Assembly: GCA_900317025.1 (NCBI GenBank)
Contig: ONFG01000007.1
Span: 29,626-93,625 of the forward strand
DNA length: 64,000 nt
From: an uncultured Eubacteriales bacterium
Lineage (GTDB): Bacteria > Bacillota > Clostridia > Oscillospirales > Acutalibacteraceae
Reading direction: 5' to 3'
Positions 1 to 8,168 of the stretch are shown in pieces. Below the pieces are notes generated by a model, which was given only the letters and a program-made list of their open reading frames with translations, was not told where the DNA came from and did no database searches. Each line of letters starts with the position of its first letter. The first letter of the stretch is position 1. The translations under genes were made by a program, and so were the position numbers.

Positions 1-816
1 GGCTCTGTTCGCGAGGCTGTCAGCAGCAGCAGAGACGATGGAGCGCATCGTAAGAAAGGCGACGAACAGCGACATACAAAACGTCAGGATAAACCTTGCC
101 GCCTTCCGGAAAAGCTCGACCACTCCGTCAAACCTTACCTTCTCACACGAAGAAGCAACGACCGAGAGCGACATCACGCACTTCAAAAGCGGCAAAACGA
201 GCTGCGACGTTATGCGCGTCACGGCGGCTGCAACAAAGACCATTACGCCGCAGTACATCGACCCGCCGGCCGCGCTGCCCGAGGCGATCATCAGCCCGGA
301 GATCACCGGCACGTACAGCAGCATAAAGTCGGAAGAAGCCTCGATCGTGCCGGCAAGGTCGCCTGTAAGCTCGAGTATCGGGGGCGCTATGATCGAGACG
401 GCGCAGAGCGTAGAAACGACCGTGAGCGCGCCGTCGGCAGCACCCCCGCTTTTTACGGCGTCGAGTGCCGCCGAGAGGATAACTATCCCCACAAGGCAGC
501 ACAAAACGCGAAGCGGCTCGCGCAGGTTCTCGCTTATCACTCCGCGAAGCACCGCCGTAATGCTGCCGAGCGTAACGTTATCAACGCCGCCGGGGTAAAA
601 GCCGTCAAGCCCGAGATCGTCGAGCAGACCAGCGGCGTAGTCGGGAAGCGCGCCCTCGAGCCTGTCCGCTCCCGAGTCGCTGTAAAGCTGCTGCATAAGC
701 GCCGCGTCATCCGTCTCCGTTTCGAGAGCACGGGCGGTCAGCGTTTGGCATAGAATTATAAGAAACCCAAAACAGATCGCTGCAAAAAACTTTTTTGCGC
801 CGCAAGGCATACTCAT
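1..816 (-). CDS. spoIIIAE: Stage III sporulation protein AE (partial, runs off the left edge)
   Basis: Membrane protein of the SpoIIIA channel that links mother cell and forespore during engulfment. The open frame runs from ATG at 816 to base 1 without a stop, so 272 N-terminal residues are present; the family is usually near 390. There is an N-terminal signal/TM segment (residues 8-28, ending LTARA), a short acidic extracellular stretch, then several hydrophobic segments typical of SpoIIIAE, including one near PVISGLMIASGSAAGG. ATG 816 was chosen over ATG 810 because AGAGGAAG lies about 8 bases upstream of it. It is the first gene of its transcript: the divergent deacetylase lies upstream instead of spoIIIAA-AD, and a sigma-E-type promoter sits directly in front. 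The rest of the operon, if any, is outside the window. Confidence 0.85.
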   Translation of the reverse strand, partial: MSMPCGAKKFFAAICFGFLIILCQTLTARALETETDDAALMQQLYSDSGADRLEGALPDYAAGLLDDLGLDGFYPGGVDNVTLGSITAVLRGVISENLREPLRVLCCLVGIVILSAALDAVKSGGAADGALTVVSTLCAVSIIAPPILELTGDLAGTIEASSDFMLLYVPVISGLMIASGSAAGGSMYCGVMVFVAAAVTRITSQLVLPLLKCVMSLSVVASSCEKVRFDGVVELFRKAARFILTFCMSLFVAFLTMRSIVSAAADSLANRA

Positions 817-852
817 CTTTTCACTTCCTCTTTACCATTTCGTCCACAGTAA

Positions 853-882
853 AGTATATTCGCAGCAAACAGCAAATATGAC
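853..882 (-). promoter_or_regulatory. Sigma-E-type sporulation promoter of spoIIIAE
   Basis: Reading the minus strand, GTCATATT (882-875) matches the Bacillus sigma-E -35 consensus GKMATATT at all 8 positions. After exactly 14 bases, AATATACT (860-853) matches the -10 consensus CATACAMT at 6 of 8. The predicted start is near 845, giving a leader of about 30 bases with the ribosome binding site. This fits mother-cell expression, as known for the B. subtilis spoIIIA operon. Confidence 0.7.
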
Positions 883-987
883 GCGCGCGCCGATCTCTTC
901 GGAATGTAAATTTAATAAAAAGGTAACACACGAAGCCCCCGGTATATGATATATTAAAAGTACAAAAAGATCGAGGAGGAGAGTATC

Positions 988-2391
988 TTGTCAAAAACAC
1001 CGAACACTGCACCCGACGAGCTTAGCGTCAAAACACCGGGCAGGGGCGCAAAGGCGCTCAGGATCGCGGGCGGCGCAGTTCTGACGCTTTTAATGATCGT
1101 AGCGATTGCTGCCCACAATACATATTCCAAGAACAGAGACGTAACCATCCCGATAACGCCCGACAGTGACTCCGAGAGCAGAATCACCGATCCCGACACC
1201 GGATCCGCGCCCGAAACCGACTCCGCTGAAAGCTCAAAGACCGAAAGCAGATCCGCAAGCTCCAAGGCTGCAAGTTCTAAAGATACAAGCTCGAAAGCGC
1301 AAACCTCTAAGTCGGCTTCAAGCAAGGCGGCAAGCAGTAAAGCCGCAAGCAGCAAGCCGGCGTCAGATAAGGCCTCATCGACCGCGCAAGCCGCGGCACC
1401 TCGAAGCACGACTCAGCAGGGCAACTCGCAGCAGGGAACGTCTTCCTCCGGGACCTCGCCGTCACCCGAGGTCGCAGAGCCGGTCGTTATCCCCGAGGCA
1501 GTCGCCTATGAGCGCTTTGACGAAGACGGCAGGCTTATCATCGACACCGACACGCTCGACGGTCAAAAGGCAGTCGCCATCACCTTTGACGACGGTCCGA
1601 GCCAATTTACAAGACAGCTTATCGACGGACTGAACGCCAGAGGAGCGAAGGCTACGTTCTTCATGGTCGGCAGTAATGTCGAGCGCTACCCCGACCTTCT
1701 ACCGCTGATGGTCGAAGGCGGTCATCAGATCGGCAACCACACATACAACCACCCGTACATGACGTCTCTCTCGGAGTACCAGTGGAGAAACGAGATTGCT
1801 GTTACCGACGAAGCCATATACAACGCCTGCGGGCAGTATGCCACTGCCTTTCGCCCTCCCTACGGCGCGTATACGCAGTACTGCGCGAGGACAGTCGACA
1901 AGACATTCACGATCTGGTCGGTCGACACGCTCGACTGGAAAACGAGAAACACACAGAGCGTTTACAACGAGATAATGGCAAACACGAAAGACGGCAGCAT
2001 AATCCTGCTTCACGACCTCTACGAAACGAGCGTGAACGCCGCGCTTTCGGCGATCGACTCGCTGCAGGCTCAGGGCTACATTTTCGTAACGGTGGACGAG
2101 CTGATGACTCGTTACGGCTACCCCATATCGAACACGGCGCATTTCTCGCAGTACCCCGTGACGCAGACGATCCTTATCCCTAAGGAAGAGACGACCGACA
2201 CGCAGCAGCCCGAGCCTTCGACCGACACCGACGCTCAGACTGACGCCGAGCTACAGACCGACTCCGACGATCAAACGGAGACCGACGCACGGACCGACTC
2301 GGAAACGTCTTCAAACGAACCGGAAGACACCGAGACAGAAAACGAAGAAGAACAAACAGACGACCCCGGCTCAGCCGGGCAGGACGAATAA
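988..2391 (+). CDS. Membrane-anchored polysaccharide deacetylase (NodB domain)
   Basis: Predicted extracytoplasmic carbohydrate esterase family 4 enzyme, probably removing acetyl groups from peptidoglycan or another cell-surface glycan. The start is TTG at 988, seven bases after AGGAGG (975-980); no better ATG exists. Layout: cytoplasmic N-terminus, one TM helix (about 23-43), a Ser/Lys/Ala-rich linker with repeated SSKAA units (about 85-135), NodB domain (about 193-370), and an acidic Asp/Thr/Glu-rich tail (about 390-467). NodB motifs are intact: TFDDGP with D201/D202, HTYNHP (H251, H255 metal ligands), RPPYG, DTLDW and LLHD. It stands alone between the divergent spoIIIAE and a convergent ABC gene. 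The substrate cannot be told from sequence. Confidence 0.85.
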   Translation: MSKTPNTAPDELSVKTPGRGAKALRIAGGAVLTLLMIVAIAAHNTYSKNRDVTIPITPDSDSESRITDPDTGSAPETDSAESSKTESRSASSKAASSKDTSSKAQTSKSASSKAASSKAASSKPASDKASSTAQAAAPRSTTQQGNSQQGTSSSGTSPSPEVAEPVVIPEAVAYERFDEDGRLIIDTDTLDGQKAVAITFDDGPSQFTRQLIDGLNARGAKATFFMVGSNVERYPDLLPLMVEGGHQIGNHTYNHPYMTSLSEYQWRNEIAVTDEAIYNACGQYATAFRPPYGAYTQYCARTVDKTFTIWSVDTLDWKTRNTQSVYNEIMANTKDGSIILLHDLYETSVNAALSAIDSLQAQGYIFVTVDELMTRYGYPISNTAHFSQYPVTQTILIPKEETTDTQQPEPSTDTDAQTDAELQTDSDDQTETDARTDSETSSNEPEDTETENEEEQTDDPGSAGQDE

Positions 2392-2392
2392 A

Positions 2393-2436
2393 AAACGGCG
2401 CCCCGCAAGGTTTAAAAGCCCTGCGGGGTGCCGTTT
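2393..2436. terminator. Bidirectional terminator between convergent genes
   Basis: AAACGGCGCCCCGCAAGG pairs with CCCTGCGGGGTGCCGTTT around a short AT-rich loop. Runs of A on the left and T on the right let it serve both the deacetylase and the long leftward operon that ends at 2438. Confidence 0.75.
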
Positions 2437-2437
2437 A

Positions 2438-3121
2438 TCATATATTCTTTTGTAGAGAAAGAACGCCCTTATCCATTTTATAAACGAGGTCGGCGTATCT
2501 GAGCGCCTCGCGCTCGTGAGTTACGATAAGCACAGCTGCGCCGTCATCGGCGAGGCGTCGAAAAAGCTTCAGAACTTTCTGCGTCGTGTCATCGTCGAGG
2601 TCGCTCGTCGGCTCGTCGGCAATGATGACCTTGGGATCGTTTATCAGCGCGCGTGCGATAGCCATTCGGCGAAGCTCGCCGCCGGAAAGCTCGTTTGAGT
2701 AAACGTCGCACAGATCGTCGATTTCCATCTCGGAAAGCAGCTCATGAGCGCGCTTTTCCTTTGACGCAGCAGACCCGTACATTGCGGCGGGCATAAGCAC
2801 ATTTTCGAGGACGGTCAGGCTTTGAAGCCCCGTTTGCCCCTGCGGCACGACGCCGATGTGTTCGTTTCTGAGCTTCGAGCGTTCGGGGTCGCTTAAAGCA
2901 TAGATGTCGCGCCCGTCGAGCAGCACCCGCCCGCTTGTCGGGGCAAGCAGCCCGGCAAGCATATTTGAGAGCGTTGTTTTTCCGCTGCCGGAGCGCCCGA
3001 CAATCTCCGTAAGCTTCCCCGGCTCGAGCGAAAAGTCAGTCTCTTCGACGGCGCTAAAGAAGTTGGTGTTTTTGCCATTTCGGAAAAATATTCTCGAAAT
3101 ACTTTCTGCTGTAAGCTTCAT
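2438..3121 (-). CDS. ABC transporter ATP-binding protein (LolD/MacB type)
   Basis: Energises the FtsX-type permease encoded immediately upstream (3122-4330), with which it directly abuts. The 227-residue protein has Walker A GRSGSGKTT (about 42-50), Q-loop PQGQTG, signature LSGGE, Walker B VIIADEPTSDLDD and the switch His in VTHERE. It is the last gene of the leftward iron/redox operon, followed by a strong hairpin terminator. The pair ATPase + single MacB-like permease + DUF4418 also occurs in other Firmicutes near iron or FMN-binding genes, so a link to the iron system is plausible but inferred from position. The transported substrate is unknown. Confidence 0.85.
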   Translation of the reverse strand: MKLTAESISRIFFRNGKNTNFFSAVEETDFSLEPGKLTEIVGRSGSGKTTLSNMLAGLLAPTSGRVLLDGRDIYALSDPERSKLRNEHIGVVPQGQTGLQSLTVLENVLMPAAMYGSAASKEKRAHELLSEMEIDDLCDVYSNELSGGELRRMAIARALINDPKVIIADEPTSDLDDDTTQKVLKLFRRLADDGAAVLIVTHEREALRYADLVYKMDKGVLSLQKNI

Positions 3122-4330
3122 TTATGCGTCCTCCCTCAAAAGCAGCGCCGTTTCGCCGCGCGTTATCCTACAAGCCGAAACGCACGACGTCACAAGGCCC
3201 GAAAGCAGCGACAGCAGCAGCGCGCCCGCGCCCAGCAGCACGACGACTCCGGCGTCCGGAGTAAAAAACGGCAGCGAGAGCGACTCTTTGAGTGAATCCG
3301 TAAGCGGAGCTAAAACTCCTAGCGCACAGAGAAGCCCTGCTAACGCGCCGACAAGGCTCACCAGAGCCGATTCAAGCGCCATTATCGAGAAGAGCATCCC
3401 GCGAGAAGCGCCCATCACGCGAAGTACGGCGAATTCCTTTCTTCTTTCGTTGGATATGAGCGCGAAGGCCACCGCCATTATTACAACGGCAAGCACCCAG
3501 ATTACAGCCACCAGCGCACCGATCATCTTCGACACGCCCGACAGCCCCTCCGATATGCCGGAAATCATCGTTTTAGCGGGAGTAGCCTGGACCTTCGTAA
3601 CGTGGATGTTTATATCGTCCGTCACGGCTTCGATATCAAAGCCATCAGAAACCTTTATAAGCACGGCGGAGGCTGCCGTTTCGATGTCTATTCCCTTGAA
3701 CGGTTCGCCGTCGAGGATATTCGCGGCGTTCTCTGCCATTTTTTCGACGGTCGCCATATTGGTGTAGACGGCGCTGTCAAGCCCCGTTCCGGTTTTTCCT
3801 AACTGCGCCGCCACACGGTAGGATTCACCGTAAAATTTGATTATTCCGTCCGCCGGAAGGCTAACGTCGGCACCGATTATTATATCGCCGTCCTTGATCT
3901 CGCCGGAAAAGCTCTCGGATATCCACGACATGACGGAAAAGTCGGTTTCCGGATCGAAGCCGATTATCTGCACGCGCGACGAGCAGCAGCTCGCCTTCGC
4001 CGAGGTCAGAAAGAACTGCTTCGTCACCTTCTCGACGCCTTTTGTCGAAGCTATCTTCTTGACGTCTTTGCCCGACATATAGTATGTGCCGGTTATGCCT
4101 TGAAGAAGGATATCGTCGACCGTCCCGTGACCCTTTGCACTATTCGGAACGACTACGATATCGGCGCCGAGCCTCGCCTTGTATGCCGAAAGCCCCCTTT
4201 GCAGGCTCATCACGGTGAACGCTCCCGCAAAAATTGCAAACGAAAGCAGCGCCGCCAGAGCCGCCGTTGCAGCCGCGCGAAACGGCTTGCGGGCAATGTT
4301 CTTAAAGGGAAGCGAAAGCGCGGACTTCAT
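3122..4330 (-). CDS. ABC transporter permease, FtsX/MacB-like
   Basis: 402-residue permease: N-terminal TM helix (about 17-38), a large extracytoplasmic domain (about 40-260), and an FtsX domain with three TM helices in the C-terminal third. The start is ATG 4330, with GGGGGAGAAG just upstream; the ATG overlaps the DUF4418 stop as ATGA, indicating translational coupling. A longer open frame extends upstream to 4543 but its first 71 codons overlap the DUF4418 gene and look like low-quality, His/Arg-rich sequence. It works with the adjacent ATPase. In this operon it is the third FtsX-type permease, divergent in sequence from the two upstream ones. Confidence 0.85.
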   Translation of the reverse strand: MKSALSLPFKNIARKPFRAAATAALAALLSFAIFAGAFTVMSLQRGLSAYKARLGADIVVVPNSAKGHGTVDDILLQGITGTYYMSGKDVKKIASTKGVEKVTKQFFLTSAKASCCSSRVQIIGFDPETDFSVMSWISESFSGEIKDGDIIIGADVSLPADGIIKFYGESYRVAAQLGKTGTGLDSAVYTNMATVEKMAENAANILDGEPFKGIDIETAASAVLIKVSDGFDIEAVTDDINIHVTKVQATPAKTMISGISEGLSGVSKMIGALVAVIWVLAVVIMAVAFALISNERRKEFAVLRVMGASRGMLFSIMALESALVSLVGALAGLLCALGVLAPLTDSLKESLSLPFFTPDAGVVVLLGAGALLLSLLSGLVTSCVSACRITRGETALLLREDA

Positions 4331-4788
4331 CGCTTCTCCCCCTTGTCTGCGGGTACACGGCTGTGCTTTTCGTTTGAGGAGCTGGTCATATAGAGTACGA
4401 TGTCGGCTATTACGATCACCATCAGTGCGATCATGAAAATGATCGTCCAGAACTGGGAATGGCTGCGGCAGCTCATCTCCGCCATCTTGCAAAGGCTGAT
4501 GATGCGCCCGGGAATGCAGAACACAAATGCGTAAACGCCGCACAGCGAAATATCCATGCCGATCTTTATCTTTTCGTCGGCTATCGCCGCATGAGCCACC
4601 GACAATGTCAGCAGCACGACCGATACAGCTTTAAGCGCCTCGCCCGCCCAATGGCAGCTCATAAAGCCGCTTTCCATCGGCTCGCACACGGGGAACCACA
4701 AACGTATACCGAGCAGATATAAAAGCGAAACTGCAACTGTCAGAATATCGGTAATACCAAACCTTATCTTATCCTTATTGACTATCAT
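4327..4788 (-). CDS. DUF4418 family membrane protein
   Basis: 153 residues with four predicted TM helices (about 13-30, 50-70, 78-96, 112-134). It carries the two conserved cysteine patches I associate with DUF4418: FPVCEPMESGFMSCHWAGEA after TM1 and CKMAEMSCRS before the last helix. Function is unknown. The external Cys/His residues could bind metal, which would fit the iron operon it sits in; that is inference. RBS GGGAGAGAG precedes the ATG. The gene ends in a 4-bp overlap with the permease and starts 35 bp after frdB. Confidence 0.75.
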   Translation of the reverse strand: MIVNKDKIRFGITDILTVAVSLLYLLGIRLWFPVCEPMESGFMSCHWAGEALKAVSVVLLTLSVAHAAIADEKIKIGMDISLCGVYAFVFCIPGRIISLCKMAEMSCRSHSQFWTIIFMIALMVIVIADIVLYMTSSSNEKHSRVPADKGEKR

Positions 4789-4823
4789 TTCTTCTCTCTC
4801 CCTTTTTGCCGCTAAGCCTGCAG

Positions 4824-5522
4824 CTATTTTCTTTTCCAGATCGCCATGGCGTTTGCGTTTACGAGCAGGCGCTCTGTGTCAATGCCCTTCGGGCAGACAT
4901 CACGGCAGGCAAGCGATTTTCCGCAGCCCGCAAACGTGTGCCTTGCGTAAAGCCTCGCGATCTCTTTATACTCCTTCGGAGTCATCTGCGACAAGAGCCG
5001 CGTTGTGATCGGCACGGTCGCCATGCCGAAGAATTTTCCGCCTGCGCAAAAATTCGGGCAGATCTCCAGACAGCAGCCGCACTGAATACACTCCGAAGCT
5101 TCAAACGCAAGCTCTCCGTATTTTTCGCTAAACTCGGCGTTGCCCCCAAGCCACAGGCGCAGCGTTTTCAAGTTTTCAAACAGAACGCTCCTGTCGACCA
5201 CAAGGTCGCACACAACAGGGAATTTACGAAGCGGTTCGAGCGTTATCTCGCCCGTAAATTCCGACAAGACGGCGCCGCAGGCAAGGCGCGGTCTTCCGCA
5301 GATCACCATGGCGCACGCGCCGCACTTCTTTTGAAGGCAGCTGCACTCCCATTCGATGCGCCGCGCGGGGCTGCCGTCCGCGCTCACGAGGTCATCCTTT
5401 TCGTTGAGCTTAGTGAGCGCCGTGGCGACGGTGTCGCTCTCGTTCTCCGTTTCATACTCGAAGCGCTGGCAGAAGCTTTCTCCGCCGTGCTCCCGGCGGA
5501 GTATGTCAAGAATGTACTTCAT
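4824..5522 (-). CDS. frdB: Fumarate reductase/succinate dehydrogenase iron-sulfur subunit
   Basis: Electron-transfer subunit between the flavoprotein and the membrane anchor. The N-terminal 2Fe-2S ferredoxin domain (about 1-110) has CSCLQKKCGAC plus a later Cys in RLACGA; the C-terminal bacterial ferredoxin domain has CIQCGCCLEICP and CRDVCPKG for the 4Fe-4S and 3Fe-4S centres. Length 232 is normal for the family. The ATG at 5522 lies inside the end of frdA (17-bp overlap) with a purine-rich GAGGGGGCG upstream. The three subunits are ordered membrane anchor, flavoprotein, iron-sulfur protein. Whether it runs as quinol:fumarate reductase or feeds another acceptor is discussed under findings. 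Confidence 0.9.
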   Translation of the reverse strand: MKYILDILRREHGGESFCQRFEYETENESDTVATALTKLNEKDDLVSADGSPARRIEWECSCLQKKCGACAMVICGRPRLACGAVLSEFTGEITLEPLRKFPVVCDLVVDRSVLFENLKTLRLWLGGNAEFSEKYGELAFEASECIQCGCCLEICPNFCAGGKFFGMATVPITTRLLSQMTPKEYKEIARLYARHTFAGCGKSLACRDVCPKGIDTERLLVNANAMAIWKRK

Positions 5523-7104
5523 CTTTTAACGCCCCCTCGCCTCCGAACTTTTCAAATGTGATAACAGGTCTTCCGTTTTCAAGGCGCGCCACAGTCTGCC
5601 TTCTGAAGGCTTCGCTCGTCTTCGGGAAGTCTTTCCTGAAATGAGCGCCGCGGCTTTCCTCTCGAGCAAGCGCCGACTCGACTGCCGCAATTCCGACCGA
5701 CACCCTGAGCCTGTCAATCTTGCTTATCCCCTTTGCGCTGTACAGCGCTTCAAGGTCTGCAAGCGCCGCCTTCATCGTCTCGCCGCTTCGCACGATGCCG
5801 AGACCTCCAAGCAGCAGGTCGCGCAGCCGCGCTCTTATCTGCGGAGAAGAGACGCTGTCTTTATAATCGGGAACGGGCTTTACCTGAGAGCCTTCTGCAC
5901 TTTTCGACGCTGCCCTTGCCGCAGTCTCGCCGCCAAATACGGCGCCGAGCATCGAGTTCCCTCCGAGGCGGTTCGCCCCGTGGAACTTGCACGCCGCCTC
6001 TCCCGCCGCGAAAAGCCCCTTTATGTTCGTTTCAAAGCGGTCGTTTACGCGAATACCGCCCATGAAGAAGTGTATACCGGGGCTTACGGCAATCGGCTCT
6101 TTTTTCGGGTCCTGCTTTAAATATGAGATGATCTCCTTTCTCAGGTCGGAAAGCTTACCGCTCCAGACGTCCCCGCCGATCGTCGTCATGTCAAGGAAGA
6201 CGTCTCCCGTACATTCGGAGGCGTTTTTCACGAAGAACATCTCACGCGACACGACGTCGCGAGGCATCAGGCTGCCAAGCTCATATTTCTCCTCCATAAA
6301 ATACCACGGCTTGCCGTTTTTCATGATAAACAGCTTGCCGCCTTCGCCGCGCGCCGCCTCGCTTATGAGCATACGCTTGCCGCTGATGGCGACAGTCGTC
6401 GGGTGGTACTGGATAAATTCCAGGTTTGCAAGCTCCGCGCCCGCTCCGAAGGCGAGCGCCGCCGCATTGCCGGTGTTCTGCGTCGTGCCGGTCGTCATTC
6501 CCTCGAAGAAGCCGTTAAGCCCGCCGGTACAAAGAATCGTGCATCCGCCGAGCGACATGAACTCTCCGGTGTATAAATCCTTTACAAATATGCTTTGAAG
6601 CGTTTTTTCGTCCGTTTTTATATAGACAAGATCGTGGTGGGGGAAGCGCTCCACAAGCCCCTGCGCCTCGTATTTGCGCACCTCGTCGATCAGCGCCGTC
6701 ATTATCATCTTGCCGGTGCTGCTCTTTGCGTAAGCGGTGCGCTTCTTTTTCTGACCGCCGAAATTGCGCAGCGTGAGCCGCCCGTTTTCGTTTTGAAAGG
6801 GTGTACCAAGCCGAAACAGCTCCGTCACGACTCGCGGCGCGTTCTCCGTGAGTTCTTTTACCGCCGCTTCGGATTCAAGGAAGCAGCCGCCCTTCATCGT
6901 GTCGGAAAAGTGATCGGCTGGGTTATCGCTCTCGCCCATCGTGTCGAGCGCAGCGTTTATTCCGCCCTCTGCAAGGACCGACTGCGCCCGCTCAGACGGC
7001 TGAGACGAGACGAGCCTCGAATGTATCCCCATTCGCGAAAGCGTTATCGCGGCCGAAAGCCCCGAAAGTCCCGCTCCTACGATATTGACCGTTTTTTCGT
7101 TCAT
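5506..7104 (-). CDS. frdA: Fumarate reductase/succinate dehydrogenase flavoprotein subunit, lacking the covalent-FAD histidine
   Basis: 532 residues, start ATG 7104 with GGAGGGTGTT. Dinucleotide-binding motif VGAGLSGLSAA (about 8-19). Catalytic-site motifs resemble those of E. coli FrdA: EFIQYHPTT (substrate His), SEAARGEGG, PRDVVSREM (Arg), IHFFMGG (His) and HGANRLGGNSM (Arg). The position that carries the covalent 8-alpha-histidyl-FAD link (SHTVAAEGG in E. coli FrdA) reads AQSVLAEGG, with Gln41 in place of His, so FAD is probably bound non-covalently. Ten bases separate it from the membrane subunit gene and it overlaps frdB. L-aspartate oxidase and soluble fumarate reductases are relatives, but the dedicated FrdB and cytochrome-like partners favour a membrane FrdABC complex. 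Confidence 0.88.
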   Translation of the reverse strand: MNEKTVNIVGAGLSGLSAAITLSRMGIHSRLVSSQPSERAQSVLAEGGINAALDTMGESDNPADHFSDTMKGGCFLESEAAVKELTENAPRVVTELFRLGTPFQNENGRLTLRNFGGQKKKRTAYAKSSTGKMIMTALIDEVRKYEAQGLVERFPHHDLVYIKTDEKTLQSIFVKDLYTGEFMSLGGCTILCTGGLNGFFEGMTTGTTQNTGNAAALAFGAGAELANLEFIQYHPTTVAISGKRMLISEAARGEGGKLFIMKNGKPWYFMEEKYELGSLMPRDVVSREMFFVKNASECTGDVFLDMTTIGGDVWSGKLSDLRKEIISYLKQDPKKEPIAVSPGIHFFMGGIRVNDRFETNIKGLFAAGEAACKFHGANRLGGNSMLGAVFGGETAARAASKSAEGSQVKPVPDYKDSVSSPQIRARLRDLLLGGLGIVRSGETMKAALADLEALYSAKGISKIDRLRVSVGIAAVESALAREESRGAHFRKDFPKTSEAFRRQTVARLENGRPVITFEKFGGEGALKDEVHS

Positions 7105-7114
7105 AACACCCTCC

Positions 7115-7657
7115 TCAGACAGCCGCCCAGCGCGCATAATAGGCACCAAAGCCCACGCACGCAAGCAGCAGCACGACCGACAGCACAAACATCGCGTCGT
7201 GAGAGAAAGCCTTTGTGCTTTTGATTCCGAAGGATATCAGCATCGGCTCGATATTTGTCAGCACGTGAAACGCGATCGTCAGAACGAGCAGGATCTGAGA
7301 GACGAGCCGCCCCTGAGTAAACACCTGCAAGCGGACCGCGCCGCCCGACGTATCCGCCTGAAAAAGCAGAACGTGCATCACAAGCGGTATTATGAGTGCA
7401 AGGCCGCTTATGCGCCTTGCCCAGAAGATAAGATTATCCTTGAAATATGCCGCGCCGGAAACGCGCTGAACGTGCACCGTCTGAAATGTCAGCACAACTG
7501 AAACAGCTGCGTGGATCATCGCAAGCACTAAGCACGTCCATGCAGCAGCCTTCATCGCGCCGCTGTCTGCACCCAGCAGTTTAAGCGCCCCCGCAACGGC
7601 GTGAAGGACGAACGTCACAAGCATTCCCGCCGCCAAAAACATATTAAGCCTTCTCAT
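7115..7657 (-). CDS. Fumarate reductase/succinate dehydrogenase membrane anchor (cytochrome b type)
   Basis: 180 residues with five hydrophobic helices, fitting the single-subunit SdhC/FrdC diheme anchors. Histidines fall in or near helices: in VLHAVAG, IHAAVS, VMHVLLF and AFHVLTN, candidates for heme b ligands. ATG 7657 is preferred because GGAGGT sits seven bases upstream; an in-frame GTG at 7666 lies within that ribosome binding site. It overlaps the preceding small gene by 14 bp and is followed 10 bp later by frdA. It should anchor FrdAB to the membrane and pass electrons from menaquinol; the heme count is inferred from His positions only. Confidence 0.75.
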   Translation of the reverse strand: MRRLNMFLAAGMLVTFVLHAVAGALKLLGADSGAMKAAAWTCLVLAMIHAAVSVVLTFQTVHVQRVSGAAYFKDNLIFWARRISGLALIIPLVMHVLLFQADTSGGAVRLQVFTQGRLVSQILLVLTIAFHVLTNIEPMLISFGIKSTKAFSHDAMFVLSVVLLLACVGFGAYYARWAAV

Positions 7658-8150
7658 CGGCTGCACCTCCGGTTATCTCGATTACCGAAACGTTCTCCGC
7701 TTTGTCAGGCGAAAGTTTTATCGCCTGCTCCATCTCCTTGGAAAATATGGCAGCGTCGATCAAGCCCGACTCAGCCTTCGATGCGAGAAGCGCCGCGTCT
7801 TCGCTGCGAACGGTCATCTGGTTTTCGGGAAGCTGAGCTTTGTAGCGCTCTGCAAGCTGCATTCCGGCTTCGTCGCCGTTTGCGACGGTGCAGTGGATAT
7901 CGTCGAAGATAACGGCATACTCGTCGCCCAGAAACGATTTCCAGTCGTCGATCGTATCTTCATGGAGCGAAGCGTTTATCAGGACAATGTATTCGCCCGA
8001 AGGCTGCTCGGGAAGCTCCATTGTCGCCTGAGACACCGCGTCAACCTTTTCGCCGAAGAAGTCAAGCTTCAGGGCAAGCGGCACTCCGACGATCAGGACC
8101 GCTGAAAGCATCGAAAGCGTTATGTGAAAAAGCCTCTGCGGGATATGCAT
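7644..8150 (-). CDS. Unknown protein with one N-terminal TM helix, between the FMN-binding lipoprotein and Frd genes
   Basis: I do not recognise this family. The 168-residue product has a short basic N-terminus, one TM helix (about 8-28) and an extracytoplasmic soluble domain. One part, from EYIVLINASLHEDTIDDW to EDIHC-like FDDIHCTVA, reads like an alternating beta/alpha fold; there is one lone Cys. ATG 8150 is chosen over ATG 8156 because GGGAGGG is seven bases from the former and only one from the latter. It overlaps the cytochrome b gene by 14 bp, so its synthesis is probably coupled to the Frd complex. A role as an accessory or electron-relay partner is a guess from position. Confidence 0.6.
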   Translation of the reverse strand: MHIPQRLFHITLSMLSAVLIVGVPLALKLDFFGEKVDAVSQATMELPEQPSGEYIVLINASLHEDTIDDWKSFLGDEYAVIFDDIHCTVANGDEAGMQLAERYKAQLPENQMTVRSEDAALLASKAESGLIDAAIFSKEMEQAIKLSPDKAENVSVIEITGGAADEKA

Positions 8151-8168
8151 TGTCATTCCCTCCCGGAA

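Noticed and set aside
4331-4543. N-terminal extension of the third permease
   Set aside because: The 71 extra codons overlap the DUF4418 gene and read as His/Arg-rich nonsense; the ATGA overlap at 4330 gives a normal start.
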